The notes beneath the pieces are model-generated. The model was not told the DNA's origin. It saw nothing but the letters and a program-made list of their open reading frames with translations, and ran no database searches. 64,000 nt of DNA from Apostichopus japonicus (lineage: Eukaryota; Echinodermata; Holothuroidea; Aspidochirotida; Stichopodidae): contig NC_092577.1 of the NCBI RefSeq assembly GCF_037975245.1, positions 4,622,001-4,686,000 on the forward strand, written 5' to 3'. A program made the position numbers and the translations under genes. This document shows, piece after piece, positions 39,030 through 50,457 of the stretch (the stretch's first letter is position 1; each line of letters opens with the position of its first letter).

Positions 39030-39500
39030 TTGTGTCGTAAACTCCTAGAACATCCGATCGAATTCAAACTTGGTGGATAGGTCCCTGGCCATATCTGCGT
39101 CAGATTTTGGAGTTAAGGGTCGAGGACAAAGGTCAAATTAGACCAATCATTTCCGTTATGGAGGAGATGAGTTCTACAGCTCCGTGGATTGCCATCTGAA
39201 TTAGACTCTCTTAAAAGCCCCATTGACGTGCACACTGAATCACAAAAGTAATGTAAGTTCTCCATAGCTTCAGGTTACCCAATACATGCAGGATAGCTGA
39301 CAAGTTTGCCCTTTCATGGCACTATCAGTTTTCGGTATCCTTACCACGCAGATTTTTTGCTATCGGTACCTGAAGTTTTCGTCACATGTAAACAAACCTC
39401 TTTACTTGATTTCGTACGCTGCTCCTGGTAGGCCTAAAAGGGTCTAAAATTGCCTCAATTGACGCAATTTGTGCACCATATTTATTTCAGTCATACTCTT
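39030..39500 (-). repeat. Dispersed repeat R1, reverse copy without the Gypsy insert
   Basis: In reverse it carries GAGGCAATTTTAGACCC, CAGGAGCAGCGTACGAAATC, GCAAAAAATCTGCGTGG and ACTTGTCAGCTATCC in the same order as the split copy at 5545-8150, so it supplies the uninterrupted site. Confidence 0.7.
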
Positions 39501-39936
39501 CAACATGTAAGCCATACAAAAAAAAATCCTGATTGATAGCATATCAAAAAAGGTGTTCTTGTACAGCTTTTTGGCACTTTTCCTGAGATAGGAGAACAAT
39601 CGTGCGGGTGGACTCTATTAGGGGTATGCCACCTTGAAGGTTTGTATGCATCACTGATCTGTACACTACTACACACTCTGTTAGTGTACAGATCAGTGGT
39701 ATGCATCGAGGTAAATAAATCTACGGAAGCGTAGAAGGGACATTGCATTGACGAGTTACCAGCTTGACAAAACGACAATTATCTGCAAATTGACGAGTTG
39801 GCGAGATGGTAACGTGACAAAATTCAGAAAATTGACGTTTTGACGAGATATAACGGATCTCGTCAATGCATAATTTTCTGCAAATTGACGAGTTGCACAC
39901 TTGCTACGTATACCATCTCGACAAGATGACAAAATT

Positions 39937-39942
<6 letters not shown>

Positions 39943-39972
<30 letters not shown>
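39943..39972. repeat. (AT)n microsatellite
   Basis: Short pure AT run before the SINE-like pair. Confidence 0.9.
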
Positions 39973-39973
<1 letters not shown>

Positions 39974-39975
<2 letters not shown>

Positions 39976-40262
39976 GGAATTACAAATGATTTCTAGTTAG
40001 CATCTAGAGTAGGGCAAATATGTCACCAAAACAGAATAGTATACTAGTATAACAATATATTGTTAGACACAGGTGACTAACGCCTACAGTGGAATAACGA
40101 CCTTCCTTACCGGTTTCGAACCTCTGGACATACAATCAACGTCCATAGCCTAGTGGTTAGGGTGTCCGCATATAAACGGGAGGCCCGGGTTCGAATCCCG
40201 GTGGGAGGCTGGAAGTTGTTTCACTGTTCTGGATTTTTCAGCTCGAAGGGATTTCAATTATA
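39974..40262 (+). repeat. tRNA-headed repeat (family C), copy 1
   Basis: Contains A box ATAGCCTAGTGGTTAGGG and B box CGGGTTCGAATCCCGG (about 40146-40202). The unit opens GGAATTACAAATGATTTC and ends near CTGGATTTTTCAGCTC. The putative acceptor ends do not pair well, so it is a tRNA-derived repeat and not a functional tRNA gene. Confidence 0.65.
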
Positions 40263-40348
40263 TATATATTCATTTGCCTTTGTCGTTTACCTCCATTTTC
40301 ATTAACATAAAGTCTGTTCAAAGTATCTCTTTCGAGATCCGGTGTTAG

Positions 40349-40620
40349 GAATTACAAATGATTTCGAGTTGGTTAGCATCATGTTTTATCTCTAGAGTAG
40401 GGCAAATACGTCACCAAAACAGAACTAGTAATCTTCGACACAGATGACAAACGTCTGCAGTGGATTTACGACCTTCCTTACTAGTTTAGAACCTCTGGAC
40501 ATACAATCAGCGTTCATAGCCTAGTGGTCAGGGCGTCCGCATATAATAGCATGAGGCCCGGGTTCGAATCCTGATGGAAGCTGGAAGTTTGTTCACTGTT
40601 CTGGATTTTCAAGCTCACTA
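40349..40620 (+). repeat. tRNA-headed repeat (family C), copy 2
   Basis: Same order as copy 1: GGAATTACAAATGATTTCG, CAAATACGTCACCAAAACAG, CATAGCCTAGTGGTCAGGGC, CCGGGTTCGAATCCTG, CTGGATTTTCAAGCTC. Directly repeated about 375 bp downstream of copy 1. Confidence 0.65.
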
Positions 40621-40640
40621 TACGATCATATATATAGAAA

Positions 40641-40836
40641 AGAAAAATTCCACTTCACGACCGGTTTCGTCCTTTTGGGACTCATCAGGCGAAGGTAGGA
40701 ATCGAACTCCGGATCTTCGTGTCACGAACCTAAGCCCGTACCACTCGACCACAGTGATTCTACTGGTGTGTTAAAGCGTATAAATTGGCTTTGAATAACT
40801 GTCATTAAGGGCGTATTACCCAGGTATTAAGATTGT
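40641..40836 (-). repeat. tRNA/hammerhead repeat (family H), copy 1
   Basis: A 196-bp unit, same length as copy 2. On the minus strand it has a tRNA-like head (A box TGGTCGAGTGG, complement of 40741-40751; B box AGTTCGATTCC, complement of 40698-40708) followed immediately by a hammerhead ribozyme (40653-40694). A pol III-type internal promoter fused to a self-cleaving motif suggests a small retroposon or circular-RNA-type element. Confidence 0.75.
40653..40694 (-). ncRNA. Hammerhead ribozyme, copy 1
   Basis: Minus-strand order: stem I strand CUUCGC, core CUGAUGA, stem II GUCC-CAAAA-GGAC, core GAAA, then CC-GGUC and stem I partner GUGAAG. Stem I pairs over six positions (one G-U). Stem III is ACC/GGU with no loop, so it is palindromic and would favour cleavage as a dimer, as known for hammerheads with minimal stem III. 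Predicted cleavage is after the C of GGUC, between 40659 and 40658. Confidence 0.85.
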
Positions 40837-41604
40837 ACAGACTGCACCCCTGGCGCTTTTAATCTGACAATCTTTACACAATTTTACACAGAATAATAAG
40901 GGGTTAATGGATGTTAATGCTATCGCTGGATGCACTCGGGCTCGTGCATCGCTTGCATTATCCCCCGATCGTGCATTAATCATGTGAGTAACGCACGCTA
41001 GACCGTTGATTAACCCCGTTCATTCATACACTACCATTTGTGTGGGGGAAAATCATAAAACAACACATTTTTGATTACATATAACCAAAGATTTATTAAA
41101 GTGATGTCCCGTAAGTCGAATTAACGATTAACAACCAGCATAACAATGTACATGTGCAATTATAAAGTAATACTGAACGATAGTGAATAATTATAAAGGA
41201 AACGTCTTTGAAAGGCTGTCATTCATAAAAAATGAACCATAATAACATTTTAACTAATGTTTGGCAATATTGCGGCCATAAAACTATTTTTGAAAGGTCT
41301 CAATAACAAGGAACTACAAACAATTACTAGTTGGCTTTATCATATCAATACCCTACAGCTTCTGGTTCCCATAGCAAAACATGGTAACATGGTAACAATT
41401 GTATTCATCCGCCGGTAATTTTACCGTGCGTTCGTTACTCACAGGATTAACCACGGTCAGGTGACCTGAATGGACCAATAGGATTTAGGAATCTTTACTA
41501 AGTATGAATGAACCACTCTTTATCGGCAAGCCACGCCGTAAATAAGAATTGAATGTGTAGCAAGTGGTATGACAGATATGTAGTAAAATAAAGAATAACA
41601 CACC
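40837..41604. other. Spacer between the two hammerhead repeats
   Basis: No gene. It carries GAATTGAATGTGTAGCAAGT at about 41547-41567, which is inverted just beyond copy 2. Confidence 0.4.
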
Positions 41605-41800
41605 AGAAAAATTCCACTTCACGACCGGTTTCGTCCTTTTGGGACTCATCAGGCGAAGCTAGGAATCGAACCCCGGACCTTCTTTTCACGAACCTAAGCC
41701 CGTACCACTCGCCCACAGTGATTCTACTGGTGTGTTAAAGCGTATAAGTTGGCTTTGAATAACTGTCATTAAGGGCGTATTACTCAAGTATTAAGATTGT
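41605..41800 (-). repeat. tRNA/hammerhead repeat (family H), copy 2
   Basis: Second 196-bp unit in the same orientation, 964 bp away. A box TGGGCGAGTGG (complement of 41705-41715) and B box GGTTCGATTCC (complement of 41662-41672). It is bracketed by an inverted repeat of about 30 bp: GTAGCAAGTGGTATGACAG on the left, CTGTCATACCACATGCTAC on the right. Confidence 0.75.
41617..41658 (-). ncRNA. Hammerhead ribozyme, copy 2
   Basis: Identical over all 42 ribozyme positions to copy 1, although surrounding repeat sequence differs at several sites. All core nucleotides (CUGAUGA, GAAA, cleavage C) are present. Predicted cleavage lies between 41623 and 41622. Confidence 0.85.
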
Positions 41801-41835
41801 CTGTCATACCACATGCTACACATTCAATTCGGAAA

Positions 41836-43529
41836 TCAAGGAAGTTATACTTTTAAATAAAGTTTAACAGTTTTAACATGCTGAAAATGTGGGGCCAAAT
41901 ACTGGCTTTTAATATCCAAAGCATATCCGGGTTGCCGGGACGTAAATCAGGAAGGGTTCCACACGGTGGTCCTCGTTAAACATATACCATATTTCTTTTT
42001 CCAACTCGGCACCTCATCTTAAATTAATCTTAAGGACACCGCGACACTTTATGACTGACACTAAGCAGTGCCCATTATCGTATATAGTCCCATATCTGTA
42101 ATCCAGCAAGTTCGTCAGCTCTAGCTATTTCGTTTTCCTTCATTAGCAAAGGAAGCATTTATTAAAAATTGGCTCTTTGGGTAATGACAGTTTCCTTCCG
42201 ACCGTTCATACTTGAGACTAAAATAAACTCTTTCACTTGGTGACTAGCTATATAGACTTACAAATACTTTACCGGTTACAGTCAAAATAAAATGTATGTA
42301 CAACAAGATAAAGGATATAACTTACTATAATAGAATACAAAGCATATATGTACAGTACATTGGTTTCATTTATTACACGGGAGCATTTATTTCAAAACGT
42401 TTGCGACAATATTTTGCCATCCTAAATATCCCATAACATTGTAATTTATTAGTTTGACTATATATACATATATATATCCATTTGTTATTTGTCATTAAAA
42501 AGTTGAAGAAGATATTTCTTTCAATTTTGTGTATCTTTTTAATGAGGGGTTGGTGTGGGGGATAGGGCAAAAGGGCTGTAAGAATCGTTCATTGTCCTTT
42601 TGGAGAAACCTAGAAATGGTGTCTTGTTTTTCTGCTGTAGTTTATCAATACTCAAGTTGACATATGTTTTGAATGAAATATCAGAAAAACTTATACACAT
42701 ACATTCACGAGACGGTTATTGAAAAGCTGAATCTATTAATGTATATAAACGTTTGTATGTTATTGTTTTTTTTTTTTGTTGAAAGCTTTCTTGGCCGTTC
42801 GAATTGTAGTAGGAGAATATTGGCATAGATTGAGCTATTGTAAAATACCCCTCCCACTCAAAAATAAAATAAAAACCCAAAGTCCAAATGGAGCTTCTAT
42901 ATTGGCATAAATTGGGTTATTATATCTACATCAATTATTTTGAGTTCTTGATTGTATTCGCAGCCAGATACTTAATTGTCTTGGCATGAATATGTTTAAA
43001 TAGTTGTTATTTTATGTATAGTCACATATTTGGATAATATGATGACAGAAGACAGTTGGAAGAGAGTGGGGAGGGGGTAAGGGAGGGAGGCGTAAGAGGA
43101 AGAGGCCCAGTTCCAGTCCTTGGATTAGTCATTGCAGAAGATGTACACTGATTGCACCGGTGTCTTACATATTTATGGACTCGTTTACAATCAGCAGCAA
43201 TATAAGTATATATTCCGCTCGTTTGAATTTATGGTCTTTTTCGTGCAGTGAAAACAGACTATAGGGTTATCTGAAGGGATTGCAAATGAATGTAGCCGTA
43301 TAGGCCTAAGGTTAGTAAGGCTGCATTGGTCGAAACATTCAAAGAACATGTCTGATTGAAGCAAAATTGGTTTCGCCATATAAAAGAGGAACATAATCTT
43401 ATAAGTATACTGCATTGAAAATGCTACTCAAATTCCTTAATCAATGCATGCCGCTTTCGAGATATAAAAAACATGATATAATTTGATACGCCTTTGTCCC
43501 CAAAAGAACTTGAATTATTGAACGATATA
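41836..43529. other. No supported gene
   Basis: AT-rich sequence of about 1.7 kb; only short frames. Confidence 0.4.
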
Positions 43530-43898
43530 CAGTGGCGTAGGAAGGTACTTTTGAGTGGGGGGGGGGGCTGAAGACTGATGGCCGACCTGGGGAGGGGTCT
43601 AAGGGGAGGGGGTGTCCCCCTCCCCTTTGGAATTTTTTGCATTTCCAGGTGGCCTCAGATGCGATTTGGTGCAATATAGCACACTTCAACACCCACTCCA
43701 TTTTGTAAACTTAATTTTGTATTTTCACCTGGCCTTAGATGCAATTTGGTGCTCCAAATGAGGTTTTTTTTCTCATTTGGAAATGAAAAAGGGGTTTTCT
43801 GACTTGCGAAGCGGGGGGGCGGAATGATACTTCCGCCCCTCCACATTTTTCACTGGGGGGCTGGCGCCCCCCAGCCCCCCCCGGTTCCTACGCCCTTG
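43530..43898 (+). mobile_element. hAT-type MITE family G, copy 3
   Basis: Starts CAGTGGCGTAGGAAGG and ends TTCCTACGCCCTTG. Perfect 8-bp duplications ACGATATA at 43522-43529 and 43899-43906. Very close to copy 1 in sequence and orientation. Confidence 0.93.
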
Positions 43899-43989
43899 AC
43901 GATATATATAGTGTATTGCAGAGACGTGGATGCATGCATGGACAAGAAAATATAGTTTGTATTTCTACAAAAATTTACTTCAAACCCGA

Positions 43990-44056
43990 ATGCGTCGTAA
44001 TGCGTCGTAACTAGAATGCGTCGTAACTAGAATGCGTCGTAACTAGAATGCGTCGA
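43990..44056 (+). repeat. Short tandem repeat, about 16-bp unit
   Basis: GAATGCGTCGTAACTA repeated about four times, with a shorter first unit. Confidence 0.85.
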
Positions 44057-45497
44057 AGGTTACACCATCTATTAAAAACATCCGATATAGATAAATTGTC
44101 GACCCTTCCTCAATCTTGTAATAAAAAATAATAAAAAATATAATAATTCAAACGTTGTTAGTAAATGCGCATGTGTGACCTCATTCCTGTTTGCTTCAAG
44201 CTCACTTTATCGATACAAATAGTGATAGTCATATACCAAGGGTCATTATTTGAAGAAAAATAGAGATGCAAATGAGAATTGAGTTCAAAGGTCATCAGGG
44301 TGTTTACAGCGATGAACTTCTTTTCTTATACCGCTCATGAAAAAAAGAACATGAAATTCAAAAAAAAAAATATAGGCCTTTATAGTTCGGAATTATTCTG
44401 AAAATATACGAGACAAAATTCATTGATTTTATCATTGTCTCATATCAAATGTAATTCAACATTGGATTCGACAGCCTTTAAACCTTGGCGACACAATGAG
44501 CTGCCCGAAAGGTAGGCCTGTACATTTTGGAATGTGACTCATTATGAGACACAACCTCCTAGCCAGCCGTTTTCTTTATGAAGCTTTCAAAGGCGGAAAT
44601 ACCTTATCAATTTAACACGTCCGTTGTAGACTCTTATATTTCAATGGAACAATCAACACTATACCGATTAACATTACAAAAGCTAGATTCACTTTTGATT
44701 TTTACTCAAGAAAAGAAAAGATATATTCATTTAATTTTTTTTTCAGATCTTCTTTTTATTTACCGTGAAGGAATAAAAATGTCGACAATCTCATTTTAAT
44801 GTTGTTTAAAAACGAAAATGCGCCTGGATTTAAATATATAATACCATAAGAGCGCCTACAAACCTGCAGTGCAAAGGATTTTGATTTTGAATTTGTGGAG
44901 AGTCCTGTCCTTTATTAATCCGATAGATACAATTGTGTATTTTGGGCCAAATACCAAACAAAATCCGAAGTCCACATGCAGCTTGTACCAGCGGGACGAA
45001 CGCATTACCAGCGTAACCCTGCCGACCGCCGGCTTCATCGTTCCCCACCGGAGCACGCTAGTACAAACCACAACCGACCACCCAGTTTCAGCGGACTGGT
45101 TAACTTATCGAACTCTGTAGTTAGCTTCTGGGGCAGAACGAAACAGAGTTTGGGAACAGGTATGTCCTTTAAATAAATTCAAAAAGTAGTGTTAAGAAAC
45201 GAAACACTAATAGGTTGTACTTTTTAATATGACATGGAAGTTAGTGTGGGCTGGCTATACACGTTGAACCAGAAAAGCCATTTTGTATACGAAAGTAGCC
45301 TATACCGGTACGTGTCAGTATTACTAATTATAATGGGTAGAAACATGAACAATGGTGAGGAACGAGCGGGAAAAAATATATATTTGTGAAAAGTACGTGA
45401 TTATTAAAGCAGATGCAGAAATATGATAAACAACACGTTAAAGGTTGCTTCATTAAAAGAGTAAAAACTTAGATACTTGGTTTGAGTTTCCCCGTTA
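44057..45497. other. No supported gene
   Basis: Several short frames overlap on both strands at 44830-45176, but none has a recognisable domain or convincing splice context. Confidence 0.4.
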
Positions 45498-45505
45498 CAT
45501 TATGT

Positions 45506-46135
45506 CAGGGGCGGACTGGGGCTCAAAACCGGCCAGGGCCTTTTTTCACCTATAAGACCGGGCCATTATTCTTTGAGATGTTATTTATATAGTGATTAAG
45601 GTCCTGGGGGAGGGGTCTAAGGGGATGGGGTGCCCCCCTCCCCGTTGAGATTTTTTTTGAAGTTAAGAAATTTCTAGATGCAAAATGGTGCTATATTTCT
45701 GTATTTAGTAGGTTACAATAATCCTTTAAAAAAGACCTAAAAATTATTTTCCAGAAGCAACACTTGATTAATATGAGAAAAGTTGGAAAAGGTAAGCAAA
45801 TAAAGACAAAAACATTTGTTTGAGACTGGATTTTATTTAGTTTTTCAAGCATTTGGGACAACATGCTTGGAAAAAATGGGGAAAAAACTAAATAAAATCC
45901 ATTATAGCGCGGACGGGTTGCCAATAGCACATTCTTTTGTTACGAACTAACAGACTAACTAACATGGTGATTTCATGGGCTGATTCCCACAATTAAAAAA
46001 ATGTTTCTACACAGCCCGTCTGTAGTCCATTAACTACTGTGAAAACGGGCAGTAATTTTTACTAGGCTCCTCAGCCCACCTGGCCACCGGCCCACCGGGC
46101 ATTGCCCAAATACCCGTGACGCCAGTCCGCTACTG
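45506..46135. mobile_element. hAT-type element (CAGGGGCGGACTGG ends)
   Basis: 630 bp. Left end CAGGGGCGGACTGGGG, right end inverted CGCCAGTCCGCTACTG. Flanks CATTATGT (45498-45505) and CATTATGA (46136-46143) give an 8-bp duplication with one mismatch. Contains the G/C hairpin core and AGATGCAAAATGGTGC shared with family G. No transposase. Confidence 0.82.
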
Positions 46136-46471
46136 CATTATGAAGAAAACGTCTGTTTCATGTGTATATAAGTGGGCCTATACAACTATAGGGTATACGA
46201 GATATCTCATAATTAATCCCAAAAAAAAGGATGTAAAAAATGAGTAGGACGAAAACGAGAGTTTATAACTTAAAAGACAACATAATATGGAAAAAAGATC
46301 AAACTTTTGTTCCTGAAGTAAATTCTAAAATATTCGATATTCTGGTCGTCCACGTTACGTTGTTCATCAAGACATTATAAAATTGTGTTTAAAAAATACC
46401 AGACACATCGTTAGAAAATAGCTCTGAAAAGCTCTCGAAATTGTTTTAAATTTTGGAACTTTTGATCTATT

Positions 46472-47151
46472 CAGTGGCGTAGCTAGTGGGGGGCAGGTGG
46501 AAGGGGAAGGGGCAGTGGGAAGGGGCATGTGGAAGGGGCAGGGGGCAGAGTGGCCCCACAGAAAATTGTTTGGGACGCGATGAGCGACGTTGAGTAGTAA
46601 AATGGGGAAAATCTTATGTACTCGAACCTGGGAACCTATAGGAGTTGGGGCCGATGATGTAGGGGGGAGGGGGGGGGGGCTCAACTACTTATGAGAATAT
46701 GTGCGCTACGTGCGGGGGGGGGGGGGAGTTAACCAGAAATAGAATGTAATGAACGGTCACCTCAGAAATATGTGCGCTACGCGCGCGGTTGTAGTGTCCT
46801 TCTGAGTGGCCATATATTTGTATTCACATTTATTTATTTTCGTGACGATTTTCGACCACGAATGTGCGCTCATTATTTTTTCCTCCCCCCTCCCCCCCCC
46901 CCCCCCAAAAAAATAAATATTGGTAAAGTTTTTGTAGTTCACGAATAAAGTTATAAAAAAATGGAAATGATAGCACCATTTTTTATCTAAGCCCTTGTCG
47001 AAAAATCAACAATTTTCAAAAAGGGAGAGGAACACACCTCCCCTACACCCCCTCCCAGGACGGCGATCCACCGCTATGTGCCTGGATATGGGGACGGAAA
47101 TTTGACTTTGCCCACCCCCCCCCCCCACTTAAAGACCTGGCTACGCCCAAG
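46472..47151. mobile_element. Probable hAT-type element (GGCGTAGC ends)
   Basis: Left end CAGTGGCGTAGCTAGTGGGG, right end CTGGCTACGCCCAAG. Flanks GATCTATT and GATGTAGT match at six of eight positions, so the duplication is less certain. G-rich on the left and C-rich on the right, with the same type of hairpin core near 47020-47060. Confidence 0.6.
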
Positions 47152-47536
47152 GATGTAGTACGCTATATGTGGAATCGATACAACAAACACAAACATTGTA
47201 GCAATCAGGTATGCCGCATACATCTTTTTATCCGTATTTCCATTAATTTTAATAAAAACAAACTCAACATGACTCATTATTAGCATATTAGGTGTCAGCT
47301 GGTGGCAGCAACGATGAACTTGGGCTCCCGGGGACCAAGCGTTAGATGGAGGGTTGGGGGGGGGGGATAAAACCAACGACTGTCACTTTTGAATACGGTG
47401 TTATGAGTACCGCCTTCTATTTTATAGTTGGGCCCAACTACCCTGGCGATAAGCCGTTACATGGTGTTGGATAAGGGTCCACACTTACTGCCCTCAAATA
47501 TGCAAAACCGACGTATAATGACGACTAACTTAGAAA

Positions 47537-47890
47537 ATATTTTATTGTTATTTGAACTGAAATTCGTGCCTTCGACAACTTCGGAGAAGTTAAGAAAAAG
47601 TGGCAGATTATATTTGCATTCGAACAAATTGCTTCGAAAAACTTCAATCTAAAGGATTTCATCATGATCACTTATTTTCAAACTTCAACAAAATATTTTA
47701 ATGTTTATTTTTTAACTGAAATTCGCGCCTTCTACAACTGCGATGGAGTTCGAAAAGTGGCAGATTATATTTTCATTCGAACAAATTGATTCCAAAAAGT
47801 TTCAATATAAGAGACCAATAATGATCACTAATTTTCAAACTTCAACAAAATATTTTAATGTTATTTGAACTGAAATAAATTGATTTTTCG
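47537..47890 (+). repeat. Tandem repeat, two and a half units of about 170 bp
   Basis: Units share CAAACTTCAACAAAATATTT, GAAATTCGCGCCTTC, GTGGCAGATTATATT and CATTCGAACAAATTG. Diverged about one base in ten by eye. Confidence 0.75.
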
Positions 47891-47984
47891 AAAAAATATA
47901 ATCTAAGAGATTTGTTGAAAAATAAGAAAAAAAGAAAAGCATATAGGTAGGTGTATGATTTTGTAGTCTATAGCCGTATTGGTT

Positions 47985-48165
47985 AGTTAATAATAATATA
48001 ATGAATAATAATGAACAATAATGAATAATAATAATGAATGAATAATAATGATAATATGGATACATATGAATAAAAATGAATAATAATGAATACTAATCCT
48101 GAATTATAATAATAATGAATAATAATGAATTATTATGAATAATAATGATTAATAATGAATAATCA
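47985..48165. repeat. AT-rich simple repeat (AATAATGAATAATG)
   Basis: Irregular array of AATAATG/AATGAATAAT units. No coding role. Confidence 0.85.
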
Positions 48166-50122
48166 TAAATTTACCTCATTACAGTAGTAAAACAACAAAA
48201 GGAAAAGAAAAAGATAACACGATTTAAATAATTGCATTGAAGTAATCGTATATAGCGCACTCTTGTTTAGTCACGTGCCAGAAATAGTTGAATTGATTAC
48301 AGTCGTTATTCCTTCTAATCTCAATTCTAAGTTTAGGGAATTTTGTCTTTCTCAGTTCTTTTGTCTAATTCCCCACCCACTCACCCACGCCACCCACCTC
48401 GCCCAAAAGTTCATTCCTTATACCGTCCAATATACATAAGATATAAGAATAAATTTGTTCACAAATATACCCATTTTTAGCGCCTGTCATCGGTTTTTAA
48501 TTTGATTTGTTACCCGGCAATATTTGAGAACATCTTAATCCGAACAAGTTCCCTTAACATCCTTATGCAAGATTAGTTCTGTCAGACTTACGGTTTAATC
48601 ACGTGTACGTCAACGCGACTAATTTTACCTCTCCCCCCCCCCCCCCCCCCGTAATGACTGTACGCTTTCTATATACCTGTCCTCTAGTTACCCTCATAAT
48701 CAGTTCAGTATTGAACTCTCTTAGTCATCTCCTCTCACGAGAGGACGCTGTCAAACTGTTGAGGAATGTATAGTTAGGCGTTATTATAGTTAACCCTACA
48801 GCATATACGTAATACTGTGATAGTTGTCTAAAGAGAAGGACGGGTATCGTGTGGCGCTATCATATACATATAAAGCTGTAAGTAGATATTACTTTGTTTA
48901 CATTTATAATGTGATTTTTAATCAGTATCATATCGCTTGAACCGGAAGTAATGTAAACAAAATACCTCATATACCCTATCTTACCTATAAACTTGATAAA
49001 ACGAAATTAATAGAGATAATTATAAGGTAAATAAAGACTTCGCACGTTCAATGTTTATATCCACATAGCATGTCGGTGCGTGCTCAGGGCTCTTCGCGAT
49101 CGAAACTGGCCATCTTCTCTCCTATACTACTGAAACAAAGTTGAATTTGAAACTTGTTTTTTTTTCACGATTAGGGTGGCGTGGTGGAAACTGGAAGTGA
49201 GAGGGAAAAAGAAATAACGTAACTTTGATAAATTTTTTTTACTCTATCATGCCTAAACGTTACTAAGTTTTATCGTTCACTTATCACGAATCACCACAAT
49301 TCACGATTCTTACTTCTGTTGCCAGGCCGTTGTTTTAGCTTCCAACTAATTGATACATCCATAGGCGTAGGCGGATCAACCTTGGTTAGGTTATGGGTGC
49401 GTGGGGGGGGGGGGGGTGAATGAAAGAGAATCGTTTGCTCGACAAACTGAGAAGGATCTAACAGCGTAAATGTAGTGATAATTACTTAACAAACCAATCC
49501 TTTTTGGAAGAACACATGAAGTGTTTTGATACGTCAAAATCGTGATAGAGTATATTGTAAAACGTTCATATATATCTACGTGGGCAACGTTGTATAGTTT
49601 TATCAGATATATACAGAAACAAGCGACGAAAATGTTAACCGAATGAAAAAAAAACTTACATTTAGCCTTTGTCAGCTCAATATTAAGGTTTAATCTTAGT
49701 TTTATTACTAGAATATCATGGAAATCTGTAAAAGTAAGGTGGAATTATTGTAAGAAAACAAAACAAAAACAGTGAGTCGTTACGGTAATGGCAGAATTAA
49801 TGTCGTTTTAAAAAAGTCATGATTGGCGTTCCATATTGTCGTTTTCCATATTGTGACGTGGTGCGGTCGGGGGGATAATATGATCTGTCGTCGATGGAAG
49901 GGGTGCAATTTAGTGAGAAATATTGCTGAAAATGAAGAATGCTTAGATGCAACTTTTGAAGATTTTTCGACTGTTTAGATTGTAACACAATGGTATATAG
50001 TTATATACTTATTCAATATGATGTTTGTAGTATTGTATCTGCCAGGATAGACAGACATACGAATATGTTATCAACAGACAAACTGAAGAACGTACAGAAA
50101 CGAAGGCAATGAGATTGCATGA
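48166..50122. other. No supported gene
   Basis: About 2 kb, AT-rich, with C and G homopolymers near 48633 and 49405. No exon or transposon terminus is supported. Confidence 0.4.
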
Positions 50123-50126
50123 TTAA

Positions 50127-50457
50127 AGGTATTGAAGACTCGCGCACAAAGAAACGTCTCATGCCGGTAATCTGACATAGTTCCGAATGAGGTGTAACCG
50201 AAGTGTTAGACATAACCGTCGATCCCAGAAAATACGCACACAGCTTGCTACCGTCGGTAATTAGACACTAGTGTACAGTCAATACATACAGCTACGGTCA
50301 ATACCCACAACACAGTGTGCATAGCAGCGATGGACATCTCAGGTCTAGATATTACTGTCTGCATTTTGTAGCGATACGAACAAAACTTCACTTGCAAGCA
50401 ACGGAAAATTAACCTTTTCGATGGCGGCACACGGTTTGGGGCGAGTCTTCAATGCCT
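50127..50457 (-). mobile_element. TTAA-site MITE, copy 3
   Basis: On the plus strand it begins AGGTATTGAAGACTCGCGC after TTAA (50123-50126) and ends GCGAGTCTTCAATGCCT before TTAA (50458-50461). Clean inverted ends of about 20 bp. Confidence 0.85.

Noticed and set aside
40143-40213. Possible functional tRNA gene
   Set aside because: A and B boxes are good, but acceptor strands do not pair and the unit is duplicated as part of a longer repeat.
40574-40774. Frame ending SGEGRNRTPDLRVTNLSPYH
   Set aside because: Plus-strand reading through the tRNA-like head and hammerhead of a repeat; no gene signals.
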